Shown in pieces: positions 1-23,290 of a stretch of DNA of 64,000 nt. The notes under the pieces are model-generated. The model was not told the DNA's origin. It worked only from the letters and a program-made list of their open reading frames with translations, and did not search any database. The stretch covers positions 28,190 to 92,189 of the forward strand of contig NZ_QCXS01000001.1 in the NCBI RefSeq assembly GCF_003260015.1, in the 5' to 3' direction. Position numbers and translations under genes: made by a program. The stretch is from Nakamurella deserti. GTDB taxonomy: Bacteria; Actinomycetota; Actinomycetes; Mycobacteriales; Nakamurellaceae. How positions within the stretch are numbered: position 1 is the stretch's first letter; each line of letters starts with the position of its first letter.

Positions 1-70
1 GCAGGGCGGTGGACGTCCCCGGGGTGTCGGCGGACCGAACAGTGCTCGGCAGTCCCCCGACGGGTTGCCG

Positions 71-15127
<15,057 letters not shown>

Positions 15128-15188
15128 AAAGACCTCACAAGGGACATCACGACACCACACAGAAATATGTGGAGGGGATGAATGTCCG

Positions 15189-15204
15189 ATGTGAGAGCTC
15201 ACAT
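15189..15204. promoter_or_regulatory. Operator-like inverted repeat upstream of the giant gene
   Basis: ATGTGAG-AG-CTCACAT, with perfect 7-bp arms around a 2-nt centre, 62 nt upstream of the preferred GTG start (15127). The half-site TGTGA resembles the CRP/GlxR half-site, but the spacing between TGTGA and TCACA is 4 nt rather than the usual 6. A CRP-family assignment is therefore only suggestive. Confidence 0.5.
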
Positions 15205-15276
15205 GGGATCACCCACACAGGGGGTATTGGCGATGGAGTGGTCAAACGGGACGTAAAGGAGTACCCCTTCAGGGCT

Positions 15277-15313
15277 CCGCTCAACCGGCTCGAGTGCCGG
15301 CTCCGGTGAGCGG
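15277..15313. promoter_or_regulatory. Imperfect hairpin between divergent genes
   Basis: CCGCTCA pairs with TGAGCGG, and CCGG pairs with CCGG inside it, with one bulge. It lies between the divergently transcribed giant gene and the NUDIX gene, so it cannot be an ordinary terminator. A regulatory or chance structure is possible. Confidence 0.3.
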
Positions 15314-15365
15314 AAACTCCCCCTCGACGCGCTCCACGGACATCGGGGGCGTCTGCCCGCCCACC

Positions 15366-15371
15366 TAAGAT
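15366..15371 (+). promoter_or_regulatory. Candidate -10 element for a leaderless NUDIX transcript
   Basis: TAAGAT ends 6 nt before the GTG at 15378, which would put the transcription start on or next to the start codon. There is no convincing Shine-Dalgarno sequence, which fits the leaderless mRNAs common in actinobacteria. No clear -35 is seen. Confidence 0.35.
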
Positions 15372-15377
15372 CACCAG

Positions 15378-15863
15378 GTGTCCACTCCTCGTCCCGTGCC
15401 TGGTCGGCGGCCCGCCGTCCGCGCCGCGGCGCGCCGGACCGATGAGGTTTCCGCAGGTGGACTCGTCGTCCGGGTCGACGACGGGATCGCCGTCGCCGCG
15501 ATCATCGGACGGCTGGACCGCCGGGGCCGACTGCGCTGGTCACTGCCCAAGGGGCACCTCGAAGCCGGCGAGACCACCGAGCAGGCGGCGGTCCGCGAGG
15601 TCGAGGAGGAGACCGGCATCGCCGGCCGGATCACCGCACGGCTGGGCAGTGTCGACTACTCCTTCGCCGCCGCCGGCCGCCGCATCCACAAACGCGTGCA
15701 CCACTTCCTGATGGAGGCGGTCTCGGGTGAGCTGTCCGACGCCGACGTGGAGGTCACCGAGGTGGCCTGGGTGCCGCTGACCGATCTGCCGGGCCGGCTC
15801 GCCTACGCCGGCGAACGTCGGCTGGTGGCCCGCGCGACGGAGATCCTCGCGGAGTCCGCGTGA
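15378..15863 (+). CDS. NUDIX hydrolase (MutT4-like)
   Basis: 161-aa NUDIX pyrophosphohydrolase, the family that cleaves nucleoside-diphosphate-X substrates. The exact substrate cannot be read from sequence. A complete Nudix box spans residues 59-81, with the G-x5-E-x7-R-E-x-x-E-E-x-G-I pattern intact (E74, E77 and E78 are the likely metal ligands). The N-terminal 20 residues are Arg/Pro/Ala-rich and outside the fold. The position matches mutT4 (Rv3908) of M. tuberculosis, which is the first gene before the Rv3909-MurJ pair. The stop overlaps the next start by 4 nt (GTGA), so translation of the two is probably coupled. The GTG start lacks an SD and may be leaderless. Confidence 0.88.
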   Translation: MSTPRPVPGRRPAVRAAARRTDEVSAGGLVVRVDDGIAVAAIIGRLDRRGRLRWSLPKGHLEAGETTEQAAVREVEEETGIAGRITARLGSVDYSFAAAGRRIHKRVHHFLMEAVSGELSDADVEVTEVAWVPLTDLPGRLAYAGERRLVARATEILAESA

Positions 15864-18232
15864 CGCGTCCGGTGCGACGGATCCGCTGGCTACTGGCCGC
15901 GGTGCTCGCCGTCGCCGTGAGCACGCCGCTGGTGACGACGCCCCCGCCGGCCGGGGCGGCCGCACCGCAGGGTGAGTACGCCGGCACCCTGCGCTTCGAG
16001 GTCCGCAGCCTCACCCCCGCGCTCGTGTCACCGACGGAGTCGACCGTGGTGATCCGCGGCTCGATGGTCAACACCGGCAGCGAGGAGCTCACCGGAGTGG
16101 TCGCCCGGTTCCAGCGCGGCGAGGCCCTGAGCAGCACCGACGAGGTCCGCCGGGCGATCGACGACCCCGGCCAGCCGGAGAGCGTGCTGACCGGGTTCAC
16201 TCCGGTGACCGACACGATCGCGGCCGGCCAGACGGTCGACTTCACCCTGGAGACCGACGCCTTCAGCCGCCCCCGGGTCGGCCTCGGCGTCACGGCCCCC
16301 GGCGTGTACCCGGTGATGGTCAACGTCAACGCCGGCTTCGACTCCGGCCCCGAGGACGGGGCCCGGGTCGGCGAGTTGCACACCCTGCTGACCGTCGGCT
16401 CGGTGCCCGGCGGCACTCCCGCCACGGGCACCCGGCAGGCCGTGAGCATGCTGATGCCGTTGGTGGACCGGCCGCACCGGGACCCGACCGGCGCGTTCTT
16501 CGACGACGACCTGGCCGCCCTGATCAGCACCGGCGGGCGGCTGGAGGACGTGCTGTCCGCCGCCGAAGCCCCTGACCTGCCCGCCGGCGCGGTCACCCTG
16601 GCCGTGGACCCGGAGCTGCTCGAGGAATTGCGGTTGATGGCGCAGGGCTACGTCGTCGGACCCTCCGTCGTCACCCTCGGTCCCGCGGACCCGGCCGGGT
16701 CCACCACCGCGTCGTCGACCACCGGTGCCGCTCCCCCGCCGACCGGCGGCGCCACTTCCCCGGACACCGCGGGTGCGGCGCCCTCTTCCCCGGTCGCCCC
16801 GTCCTCGGCCGGCCTCGACACAGCCACCACCACCTCGGGTGCGGGGGCGGCCACCACGTCCGCGACGGCGTCGGACGCCGCCTTCCAGCCCGTGCCCGGC
16901 CCGGACACGGTGCCCGGTGCCGGTGCGGGCGCCGCGGCGGACTTCCTGGGACGGCTGCGGGCGCTGGCCACCACCACGCCGGTGCTCGTCCTGCCCTACA
17001 CCGACATCGACGCGACGGCGGCGGTGCGGGCGAACCATCCGGAGCAGGTGACGTCGGCGGTCGCGCAGGGCCGCGCGCTCGCCACGGCCGTCCTCGGCCC
17101 GCAGGCGCAGCTGATCACCGACGTCGGATGGCCCATCGACGGGCTCGTCGACCCGATGACGCTGTCCGTGTTGCGCAGCACCGGACAGGACACCGTCGTC
17201 CTCGACCGGGCCGGGGTCGAGGACGTCACCGGTGACCGCGCCACCATCGGCACCGGCTCGGGCGACGTCACCGCGGTGCTGGCCACGGCGTCGGTGCCGG
17301 ACAGCCCGGTCGATCTCAACCACTTCACCGCCCTCACCGCCCAGCGGTGGCTCAGCGGCGACACGGCCGCCACCGTGATCGCCCCACCCCGCAGCTGGCA
17401 GCCCGACCGCGACGAGTACGCCGCCCTCACCGACCTGATGCGCACCCTGGGCGGCAGCGGTCTCGTCGACGGCCTTCCCATCGACCGCGTCGCGTCGCGG
17501 GCGGCCACCGGTGACGGTGCGGCCGCCCGGTTGGCCTACCCGGACGCCGCCGCCGCCCGGGAACTGCCGGTGCGACTGTTCGCCGAGGTGCAGGGACTGG
17601 CCGGACTGATGGCCTCGACCCAGGCCGCCTTCGATCCGCTGCCCACCGACGACCGGACGACCATCGCACCCGACGACATCTTCGCCGGCACCCAGGCCGG
17701 ACTGTCCCGGCAGGCGGCCGGCGGGTTCCGGGCCGACCTCGGCGCCGCCAACCGGTCGAACGCCGCGGTGCAGGATCTCGTCGACGCCGTGCAGAGCGGC
17801 GTCGGCATCAGTCCACCGGCCAGCGTGTACACCCTGACCTCGGCCACGTCCCCGCTGCTGGTGACCATCGCGAACCGGCTGCCCTACGCCGCCCACGTCC
17901 GCATCTCCGTCGACGCCAGCGACGCCTTCCGGGCCGGCATCACGGTCACCGACGTCGGGGTGCAGACCGTGCCGGCCGCCGGGGTGATCCAGGTGCTGCT
18001 GCCGTCGGAGGTGACCCGCTCCGGCGCGCTGAGCCTGAAGGTGAAGCTGACCACCCCGGACGGCGCCGCCTGGGGCCCGGAGCAGGAACTCCAGCTGCGG
18101 TCGACGGCGATCGGCTCGTTCACCGTGGTGCTGATCATCGCCGCGGGCGCGATCGTGGTGCTGACCACCGCGATCCGCATCCGCAAGCGGTACCGGCAGC
18201 GCCGGGAACGGATCGCGGCCGGACTCCAGTGA
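15860..18232 (+). CDS. DUF6049-type secreted membrane-anchored protein (Rv3909-like)
   Basis: 790 aa. Residues 1-36 form a signal peptide (Arg-rich start, LLAAVLAVAV core, AGAAAP cleavage region). A large extracytoplasmic part follows, interrupted by a Ser/Thr/Pro/Ala low-complexity stretch at about 273-340. One transmembrane helix (~752-774) and a basic cytoplasmic tail (R-K-R-Y-R-Q-R-R) close the protein. Size, topology and place between the NUDIX gene and murJ match the Rv3909 family of actinobacteria, whose function is not established. Overlaps by 4 nt exist on both sides (GTGA), so it is part of a NUDIX-DUF6049-MurJ operon. A role in peptidoglycan assembly alongside MurJ is inference from context only. 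No catalytic motif is recognised. Confidence 0.75.
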   Translation: MTRPVRRIRWLLAAVLAVAVSTPLVTTPPPAGAAAPQGEYAGTLRFEVRSLTPALVSPTESTVVIRGSMVNTGSEELTGVVARFQRGEALSSTDEVRRAIDDPGQPESVLTGFTPVTDTIAAGQTVDFTLETDAFSRPRVGLGVTAPGVYPVMVNVNAGFDSGPEDGARVGELHTLLTVGSVPGGTPATGTRQAVSMLMPLVDRPHRDPTGAFFDDDLAALISTGGRLEDVLSAAEAPDLPAGAVTLAVDPELLEELRLMAQGYVVGPSVVTLGPADPAGSTTASSTTGAAPPPTGGATSPDTAGAAPSSPVAPSSAGLDTATTTSGAGAATTSATASDAAFQPVPGPDTVPGAGAGAAADFLGRLRALATTTPVLVLPYTDIDATAAVRANHPEQVTSAVAQGRALATAVLGPQAQLITDVGWPIDGLVDPMTLSVLRSTGQDTVVLDRAGVEDVTGDRATIGTGSGDVTAVLATASVPDSPVDLNHFTALTAQRWLSGDTAATVIAPPRSWQPDRDEYAALTDLMRTLGGSGLVDGLPIDRVASRAATGDGAAARLAYPDAAAARELPVRLFAEVQGLAGLMASTQAAFDPLPTDDRTTIAPDDIFAGTQAGLSRQAAGGFRADLGAANRSNAAVQDLVDAVQSGVGISPPASVYTLTSATSPLLVTIANRLPYAAHVRISVDASDAFRAGITVTDVGVQTVPAAGVIQVLLPSEVTRSGALSLKVKLTTPDGAAWGPEQELQLRSTAIGSFTVVLIIAAGAIVVLTTAIRIRKRYRQRRERIAAGLQ

Positions 18233-21200
18233 GCCGCCCCGAGAGCAGCGACACCACCCAGTACACCGACACCGAGGGGAGTCCCCCTGTGACCGCCACG
18301 GCCACCCCGTCCCCGCGGGGGATCGTCCGCGCCAGTGCGCTGATGGCGGTGGCCGCGCTCACCAGCCGGGTGACCGGGCTGCTGTCGAAGGTGGTGCTGC
18401 TCGGGGTTCTCGGGCTCACCGTCAACGATTCCTACTGGCTCGCGAACACGCTGCCCAACATCGTCTTCGAGCTCCTGATCGGCGGGGTGCTGACGTCGGT
18501 GGCCATCCCGCTGCTGGCCCGCGCGCAGCGCAGCGATCCCGACGGCGGCGTCGCCTACACGCAGCAACTGGTGACCCTGGCCCTCGTGGCCCTGACGGTG
18601 ACCACCCTCGTCGCCGTCGCGGCGGCACCGTTGCTCATCGATCTGTACCTGTCCCCCTCGTTCCAGGGCGACACCCGGCTCGCGACGGTGCTGGCCTACC
18701 TGCTGCTCCCGCAGATCCTCTTCTACGGGCTGGCCGCCCTCTTCGGAGCGATCCTCAACACCAAGGAGCGGTTCGCCGGACCGGCCTGGGCGCCGGTCCT
18801 GAACAACGTCGTGGTCATCGGCATGGCCGTCTACCTCGCCTTCCTGCCGGGTGGCCTGAACGGGGTCGTCGGCCGCAGCGGCGACCGGGACCTCTTCGGC
18901 CCGCCGACCACGACCCAGATCCTGGTGCTGGGCATCGGCACCACCGCGGGAATCGTGCTCCAGGCGATGGTGCTGCTGCCGTCGTTGCGCAGGGCCGGCT
19001 TCCGTTTCCGGTGGCGTCTGCGGTGGGACGCGCGGATGGGCGAGGCCGGTGGATTGGCGGGCTGGGCGGTCGCCTACGTGGTGGTGTCGCAGGTCGGCTA
19101 CGTCGTCGCGACCAACCTCGCCAGCCGCGTCGACGGCGGCATCAGCACCTTCAGCTTCGCCAATCTCCTGTTCCAGACGCCCTACGGGATCCTCGGCGTC
19201 TCGGTGCTGACCGCGGTGATGCCCCGGATGAGCAGGCACGCGGCAGCCGGCGAGATGGAGTTGGTCAAGGACGACGTCTCGCTGGCCAACCGTCTGTCGA
19301 CCGTGGCGCTGCTGCCGATCACCGCCGGCGTGCTGGCGCTGTCCGGTGCGATCGGAGTGCTCACATCGGCCTACAACAAGGTGTCCATCGACGCCGCCAT
19401 CCAGATCGGGATCACGTTCGCGGCCCTCGGTGTGGGGCTCGTGCCGCTGGCCATGACGTTGGTCCAGATGCGTGTCTTCTACGCGATGAAGGACGGCCGG
19501 ACCCCGGTCGTCATCAACGCGGTCATGGTGGGCATCAGGATCCCGCTGTTCCTGCTCGCCGCCACCCTCTCACCGGACCTGCTCATCCCGGGTCTGGCCG
19601 GCGCGACCGCGATCTCATACATCGTCGGTGCCGTGGTCGGGGAGCTGTGGCTGCGCCATCGTTTCGGCCCGATGGGCAGCCGTCGGATGCTGCGCACCCT
19701 GGCCAAGATGGCTGTGGCCTCCGTCGTGGCCGGCGGCGCCGCCTTCGGCGTCGTCCGTCTCGGTTGGGGTGGTCATCCTGACGGCTGGTGGGCGGCGCTG
19801 GCTCAGGGCCTGGCCGGTGGCGCGGTCGGCGCCCTGGTCATCGCCGTCGCCGCGGTGCTGCTCAAGGTCGAGGAGTTCGAACCCCTGGTCCGTCGACTCC
19901 GGGTGATCGTGCGCCGCCAGGGTCGTCAGGTGGGTTCGGGAGGAGACCCAGCAGGTAGCGTGGCTACGACCGATGTCGACCTCCCCGATGTGGCGAGCAG
20001 AGAGCAGGTGAGCATCCCGGTGAGCCGCGACCCCTCCGCTCCGGACGAGTCCGACTCCACCCGCACCGCTCCCGACCTCTCCACCGTGACCCCCGCCCCG
20101 GCATCCGGGTCGCAGGTGCCGCCCGGCCGTGACGACACGCCGGCCGGCAGCGCTCCGCGCGCCGAGTCCGACGCCGCCCGGGTGGCTCCCGGCTCGATGG
20201 TCGGCGGTCGCTACCGCCTGGTCAGCCTGGTGGCGGTGGACGCCGGAGGGAACCGCTTCTGGCGGGCGAAGGACACCGTGCTCCCCCGGGACATGGCCGT
20301 GACGCTGCTGCCCGACGGGCCCAGCACCAACGCCACGGTGACCACCACGCTGCGCGCCGGCCGCCTGCACCACATCGGCCTGCCGCAGACGCTGGACCTC
20401 GGCACAGAGAACGGCATGTCCTACGTCGTCGGCCAGTGGGTCGACGGCGCCACCCTCACCGACCTGCTCGCCGGCGGTCCGCTCGACGGCGACGTCGCCG
20501 GGTCGGTCACGGCCAAGGTGGCCGACGCGGTCGCCGAGGCACACCGCAACGGCATCGCCCTCGGCGCGCTGCACCCCTCGCTGGTGCGGGTCAACTTCGA
20601 CGGACAGGTGCGGCTCAGTCACGTCCTGGCCTACCCCGGAGCGACCCCGGAGCAGGACATCCGCGCGGTCGGCGCGCTGCTGTACCTGATGATCACCGGA
20701 ACCTTCCCGCTGCCCCAGAACGGGATGAGTCCACCGCTGACCGCGGCGCCCACCGGCGGTGGTCGCGAGCTGCCCGCCGACGAGGTGCGCACCACCGCCC
20801 CGGCCGGGTTGTCCGCGCTGGCCGAGCGCGCGCTGCACCCGGAGGGACCGCACGGCGTCCGCTCGGCCGCCGCCATCGCCGCGCTGCTGCACAGCGCCGA
20901 GGCCGTTCCGGTCGCCGCCGGCGCGGAACCCGACGAGGAGCCGGTGCTCACGGCCGGTCAGCTCGCCGAACGCCGACTGATCCGGGAGCGCCGCGCCAAG
21001 CTCGGCGTCGCGGGGGTCATGCTGCTCGCGCTGACCGTGCTGGTCGCCATCGTCATCGGCAGCGCGATCAAGCGCGTGGTGGACTCGGTGCAGGACCCGG
21101 TCATCACCTCCGACCAGGCTCTCGACGTCACCCCCGAGACCCTCGCCCCGACGGCCGGCGACACGTCGGCGCCGGTGGACACCGCGACGCCGGAGACCAC

Positions 21201-21723
21201 CGCGGAGGCGCCGCCCACGAGCGCTGCGGTCACCCCGGTGCCGGTGGCGATCACCGCCGGCGAGGTCTACGACCCGCAGGGCCGGGGTCAGAAGGACTAC
21301 GTCAGCTACATCGACCGCGCCTTCGACGGCGATCCCGGCACGGCCTGGCAGACCTTCGCCTACTTCCAGCAGTTCGGGCCGAACGGGCTCAAGACCGGTG
21401 TCGGGTTGATGCTGACGCTGGACCGCGAGGTGAGACCGCTCACCGTCACGGTCGCGACGACCACCCCGAGCACGGCGGACTGCGCCACCACGAACAACTG
21501 CATGAAGGTCCAGATCCGCGCGTCGGACGGCGACATCGACGCCCCGCTCGACGCCACCACCGTGCTGGCCGAGTCGCAGATCGGCGACGCGCCCGCGGCC
21601 ATCGCGATCCCCGACACCGCGCCGACCTCGCGCTACCTGATCGTGTTCGTGTCCGGGCTGACCGGCGGCGGCAACAACTGGGAAGCGTCGCTGAGCGAGA
21701 TCCAGGTGACCGCGGCGGGCTGA
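18229..21723 (+). CDS. murJ: MurJ lipid II flippase fused to a C-terminal pseudokinase and extracellular domain
   Basis: 1,164 aa. About residues 25-560 are a polytopic MviN/MurJ flippase (MATE-like) that moves lipid II across the membrane. A disordered linker follows, then a kinase-like domain at ~654-897. It lacks the VAIK lysine (A-V-T-L-L-P in its place), has A-L-H-P-S-L instead of HRD and no DFG, so it is a pseudokinase. One membrane helix lies at ~925-946. A secreted Thr-rich spacer leads to a discoidin-like C-terminal domain (~1014-1164). This is the architecture of M. tuberculosis Rv3910, whose phosphorylated pseudokinase binds FhaA. An alternative GTG at 18289 has GAGGGGAG upstream and would shorten the protein by 20 residues. 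The listed start overlaps the preceding stop by 4 nt. Confidence 0.92.
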   Translation: MSRPESSDTTQYTDTEGSPPVTATATPSPRGIVRASALMAVAALTSRVTGLLSKVVLLGVLGLTVNDSYWLANTLPNIVFELLIGGVLTSVAIPLLARAQRSDPDGGVAYTQQLVTLALVALTVTTLVAVAAAPLLIDLYLSPSFQGDTRLATVLAYLLLPQILFYGLAALFGAILNTKERFAGPAWAPVLNNVVVIGMAVYLAFLPGGLNGVVGRSGDRDLFGPPTTTQILVLGIGTTAGIVLQAMVLLPSLRRAGFRFRWRLRWDARMGEAGGLAGWAVAYVVVSQVGYVVATNLASRVDGGISTFSFANLLFQTPYGILGVSVLTAVMPRMSRHAAAGEMELVKDDVSLANRLSTVALLPITAGVLALSGAIGVLTSAYNKVSIDAAIQIGITFAALGVGLVPLAMTLVQMRVFYAMKDGRTPVVINAVMVGIRIPLFLLAATLSPDLLIPGLAGATAISYIVGAVVGELWLRHRFGPMGSRRMLRTLAKMAVASVVAGGAAFGVVRLGWGGHPDGWWAALAQGLAGGAVGALVIAVAAVLLKVEEFEPLVRRLRVIVRRQGRQVGSGGDPAGSVATTDVDLPDVASREQVSIPVSRDPSAPDESDSTRTAPDLSTVTPAPASGSQVPPGRDDTPAGSAPRAESDAARVAPGSMVGGRYRLVSLVAVDAGGNRFWRAKDTVLPRDMAVTLLPDGPSTNATVTTTLRAGRLHHIGLPQTLDLGTENGMSYVVGQWVDGATLTDLLAGGPLDGDVAGSVTAKVADAVAEAHRNGIALGALHPSLVRVNFDGQVRLSHVLAYPGATPEQDIRAVGALLYLMITGTFPLPQNGMSPPLTAAPTGGGRELPADEVRTTAPAGLSALAERALHPEGPHGVRSAAAIAALLHSAEAVPVAAGAEPDEEPVLTAGQLAERRLIRERRAKLGVAGVMLLALTVLVAIVIGSAIKRVVDSVQDPVITSDQALDVTPETLAPTAGDTSAPVDTATPETTAEAPPTSAAVTPVPVAITAGEVYDPQGRGQKDYVSYIDRAFDGDPGTAWQTFAYFQQFGPNGLKTGVGLMLTLDREVRPLTVTVATTTPSTADCATTNNCMKVQIRASDGDIDAPLDATTVLAESQIGDAPAAIAIPDTAPTSRYLIVFVSGLTGGGNNWEASLSEIQVTAAG

Positions 21724-21772
21724 GAACCGTCCGTACGCGCCGGTCGCGGCGCCGCCCGGGATGCCCGGGACG

Positions 21773-21799
21773 GGGAATGAACGCCGGTATCGTGGCGTT
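21773..21799 (+). promoter_or_regulatory. SigR/SigH-type promoter of trxBA
   Basis: GGGAAT at 21773-21778, an 18-nt spacer, then GTT at 21797-21799. This is an exact match to the GGGAAT-N18-GTT consensus established for disulfide-stress sigma factors (SigR of Streptomyces, SigH of mycobacteria), which drive trxBA in those organisms. It lies about 100 nt before the trxB start, with a CCCGGG-ATG-CCCGGG hairpin (21755-21769) just upstream. Confidence 0.75.
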
Positions 21800-21900
21800 C
21801 CAGCGGGTGCGTCCGGGAACCTCCGGAGGCACCGTTTCCGTAGTACACGACATGCGCGGCCGGTCGGGTGAGTCCCGGCGTCAGGCCGGTGAGGAGTCAC

Positions 21901-22884
21901 GTGACCACGCTTCATGACGTCATCGTCATCGGATCCGGCCCGGCCGGGTACACCGCCGCCATCTACCTGGCGCGCGCGGACCTGAAGCCGCTGGTGTTCG
22001 AGGGCTCGCAGCTGGGTGGCGCGCTGATGACGACCACCGAGGTGGAGAACTTCCCCGGTTTCCCGGAGGGCATCCAGGGTCCCGACCTGATGGTCAAGAT
22101 GCGTGAGCAGGCCGCGCGCTTCGGTGCGGATCTGCGCAGCGAGGACGTCGAGTCCGTCGAGCTGGACGGCCCGGTCAAGAAGGTCCGGGTGGACGGCAAC
22201 GAGTACCTCGCCCGCGCCGTCGTGCTGGCGACCGGTTCGGCCGCCCGCTACCTCGACCTCCCCGACGAGCAGCGGCTGATCGGCCGTGGCGTGTCGGCGT
22301 GCGCGACCTGTGACGGCTTCTTCTTCCGCGACCAGGACGTCGCCGTCGTGGGCGGCGGCGACTCGGCCATGGAGGAGGCGACGTTCCTGTCGCGATTCGC
22401 CCGGTCGGTCACGATCGTGCACCGCCGTGACACCTTCCGCGCCAGCGCGATCATGTTGGACCGCGCCAAGGCCGACCCGAAGATCCGCTGGGCCACCGAC
22501 GCCGCCGTCACGGGGGTCCGGGGCGACTCCAGCGTGGAGGGGCTCGAACTCACCGACACCCGCACCGGAGAGACCCGCGACCTGGACGTGACCGGCCTGT
22601 TCCTGGCCATCGGTCACGATCCGCGCTCGCAGCTGTTCCGCGGGCAGGTCGCCGTCGACGACGAGGGCTACGTGCAGACCCGTGGTCGTACCTCGCTCAC
22701 CGACATCGCCGGGGTCTTCGCGTGTGGTGACCTGGTCGACCACATCTACCGGCAGGCCATCACCGCCGCCGGCTCGGGGTGCGCGGCCGCGTTGGACGCC
22801 CAGCACTACCTGGCGTCGCACGGCGCGCACACCACCGATCCGGAACCGGAGCTCGCCGCCGACCCGGTCCCGGTCTCGGTCTGA
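21901..22884 (+). CDS. trxB: Thioredoxin reductase
   Basis: 327-aa NADPH-dependent flavoenzyme that reduces thioredoxin in the cytosol. The FAD dinucleotide motif is GSGPAG (11-16). The redox-active pair is C134-A-T-C137. The NADPH-binding motif is GGGDSA (151-156), followed by the H-R-R-D NADP-phosphate contact. The C-terminal FAD motif includes G-V-F-A-C-G-D. Start: GTG 21901, with GAGGAG 4 nt upstream. A frame open from 21868 adds 11 residues without a better ribosome site. The gene sits directly upstream of trxA behind a disulfide-stress promoter. In mycobacteria sigM and its anti-sigma gene separate murJ from trxB. Here nothing coding lies between them. Confidence 0.95.
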   Translation: MTTLHDVIVIGSGPAGYTAAIYLARADLKPLVFEGSQLGGALMTTTEVENFPGFPEGIQGPDLMVKMREQAARFGADLRSEDVESVELDGPVKKVRVDGNEYLARAVVLATGSAARYLDLPDEQRLIGRGVSACATCDGFFFRDQDVAVVGGGDSAMEEATFLSRFARSVTIVHRRDTFRASAIMLDRAKADPKIRWATDAAVTGVRGDSSVEGLELTDTRTGETRDLDVTGLFLAIGHDPRSQLFRGQVAVDDEGYVQTRGRTSLTDIAGVFACGDLVDHIYRQAITAAGSGCAAALDAQHYLASHGAHTTDPEPELAADPVPVSV

Positions 22885-22935
22885 TCTCCCCACTCCCCCG
22901 TCTTTCCCCGCACCACCTGAACTGAAGGAGCCACC

Positions 22936-23271
22936 ATGGCCACCGGAACCAGCAACACCGTCACCGTCACCGACGCGAGCTTCGCCGACGACGTCCTGAT
23001 GTCCGACAAGCCGGTCATCGTCGACTTCTGGGCGGAGTGGTGCGGGCCGTGCCGGATGGTCGCCCCGGTGCTCGAGGAGATCGCCGGTGCCCACCGCGAC
23101 AAGGTGACCATCGCCAAGATCGACGTCGACGCCAACCCGCAGGTCTCGCAGGACTACAAGATCCTGTCGATCCCCACGCTGCTGGTCTTCCAGGGCGGCA
23201 AGCCGGTCAAGCAGATCATCGGGGCCAAGCCGAAGGCAGCGCTGCTGGCGGAGTTCGCCGAGTACCTGTGA
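22936..23271 (+). CDS. trxA: Thioredoxin
   Basis: 111-aa cytosolic protein disulfide reductase. The active site W35-C-G-P-C39 and the conserved cis-proline Pro80 (S-I-P-T) are present, and the length is typical. GGAG lies 5 nt before the ATG. It is 51 nt downstream of trxB with no terminator between, so it is presumably co-transcribed from the SigR/SigH-type promoter. Together they form the NADPH-TrxB-TrxA reducing pathway. The placement before cwlM is the same as trxC in M. tuberculosis. Confidence 0.96.
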   Translation: MATGTSNTVTVTDASFADDVLMSDKPVIVDFWAEWCGPCRMVAPVLEEIAGAHRDKVTIAKIDVDANPQVSQDYKILSIPTLLVFQGGKPVKQIIGAKPKAALLAEFAEYL

Positions 23272-23290
23272 GCCGGGTTACGGTAAACGG

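Noticed and set aside
15189..15204. Canonical CRP/GlxR box
   Set aside because: Half-sites fit, but the spacing between TGTGA and TCACA is 4 nt, not 6.
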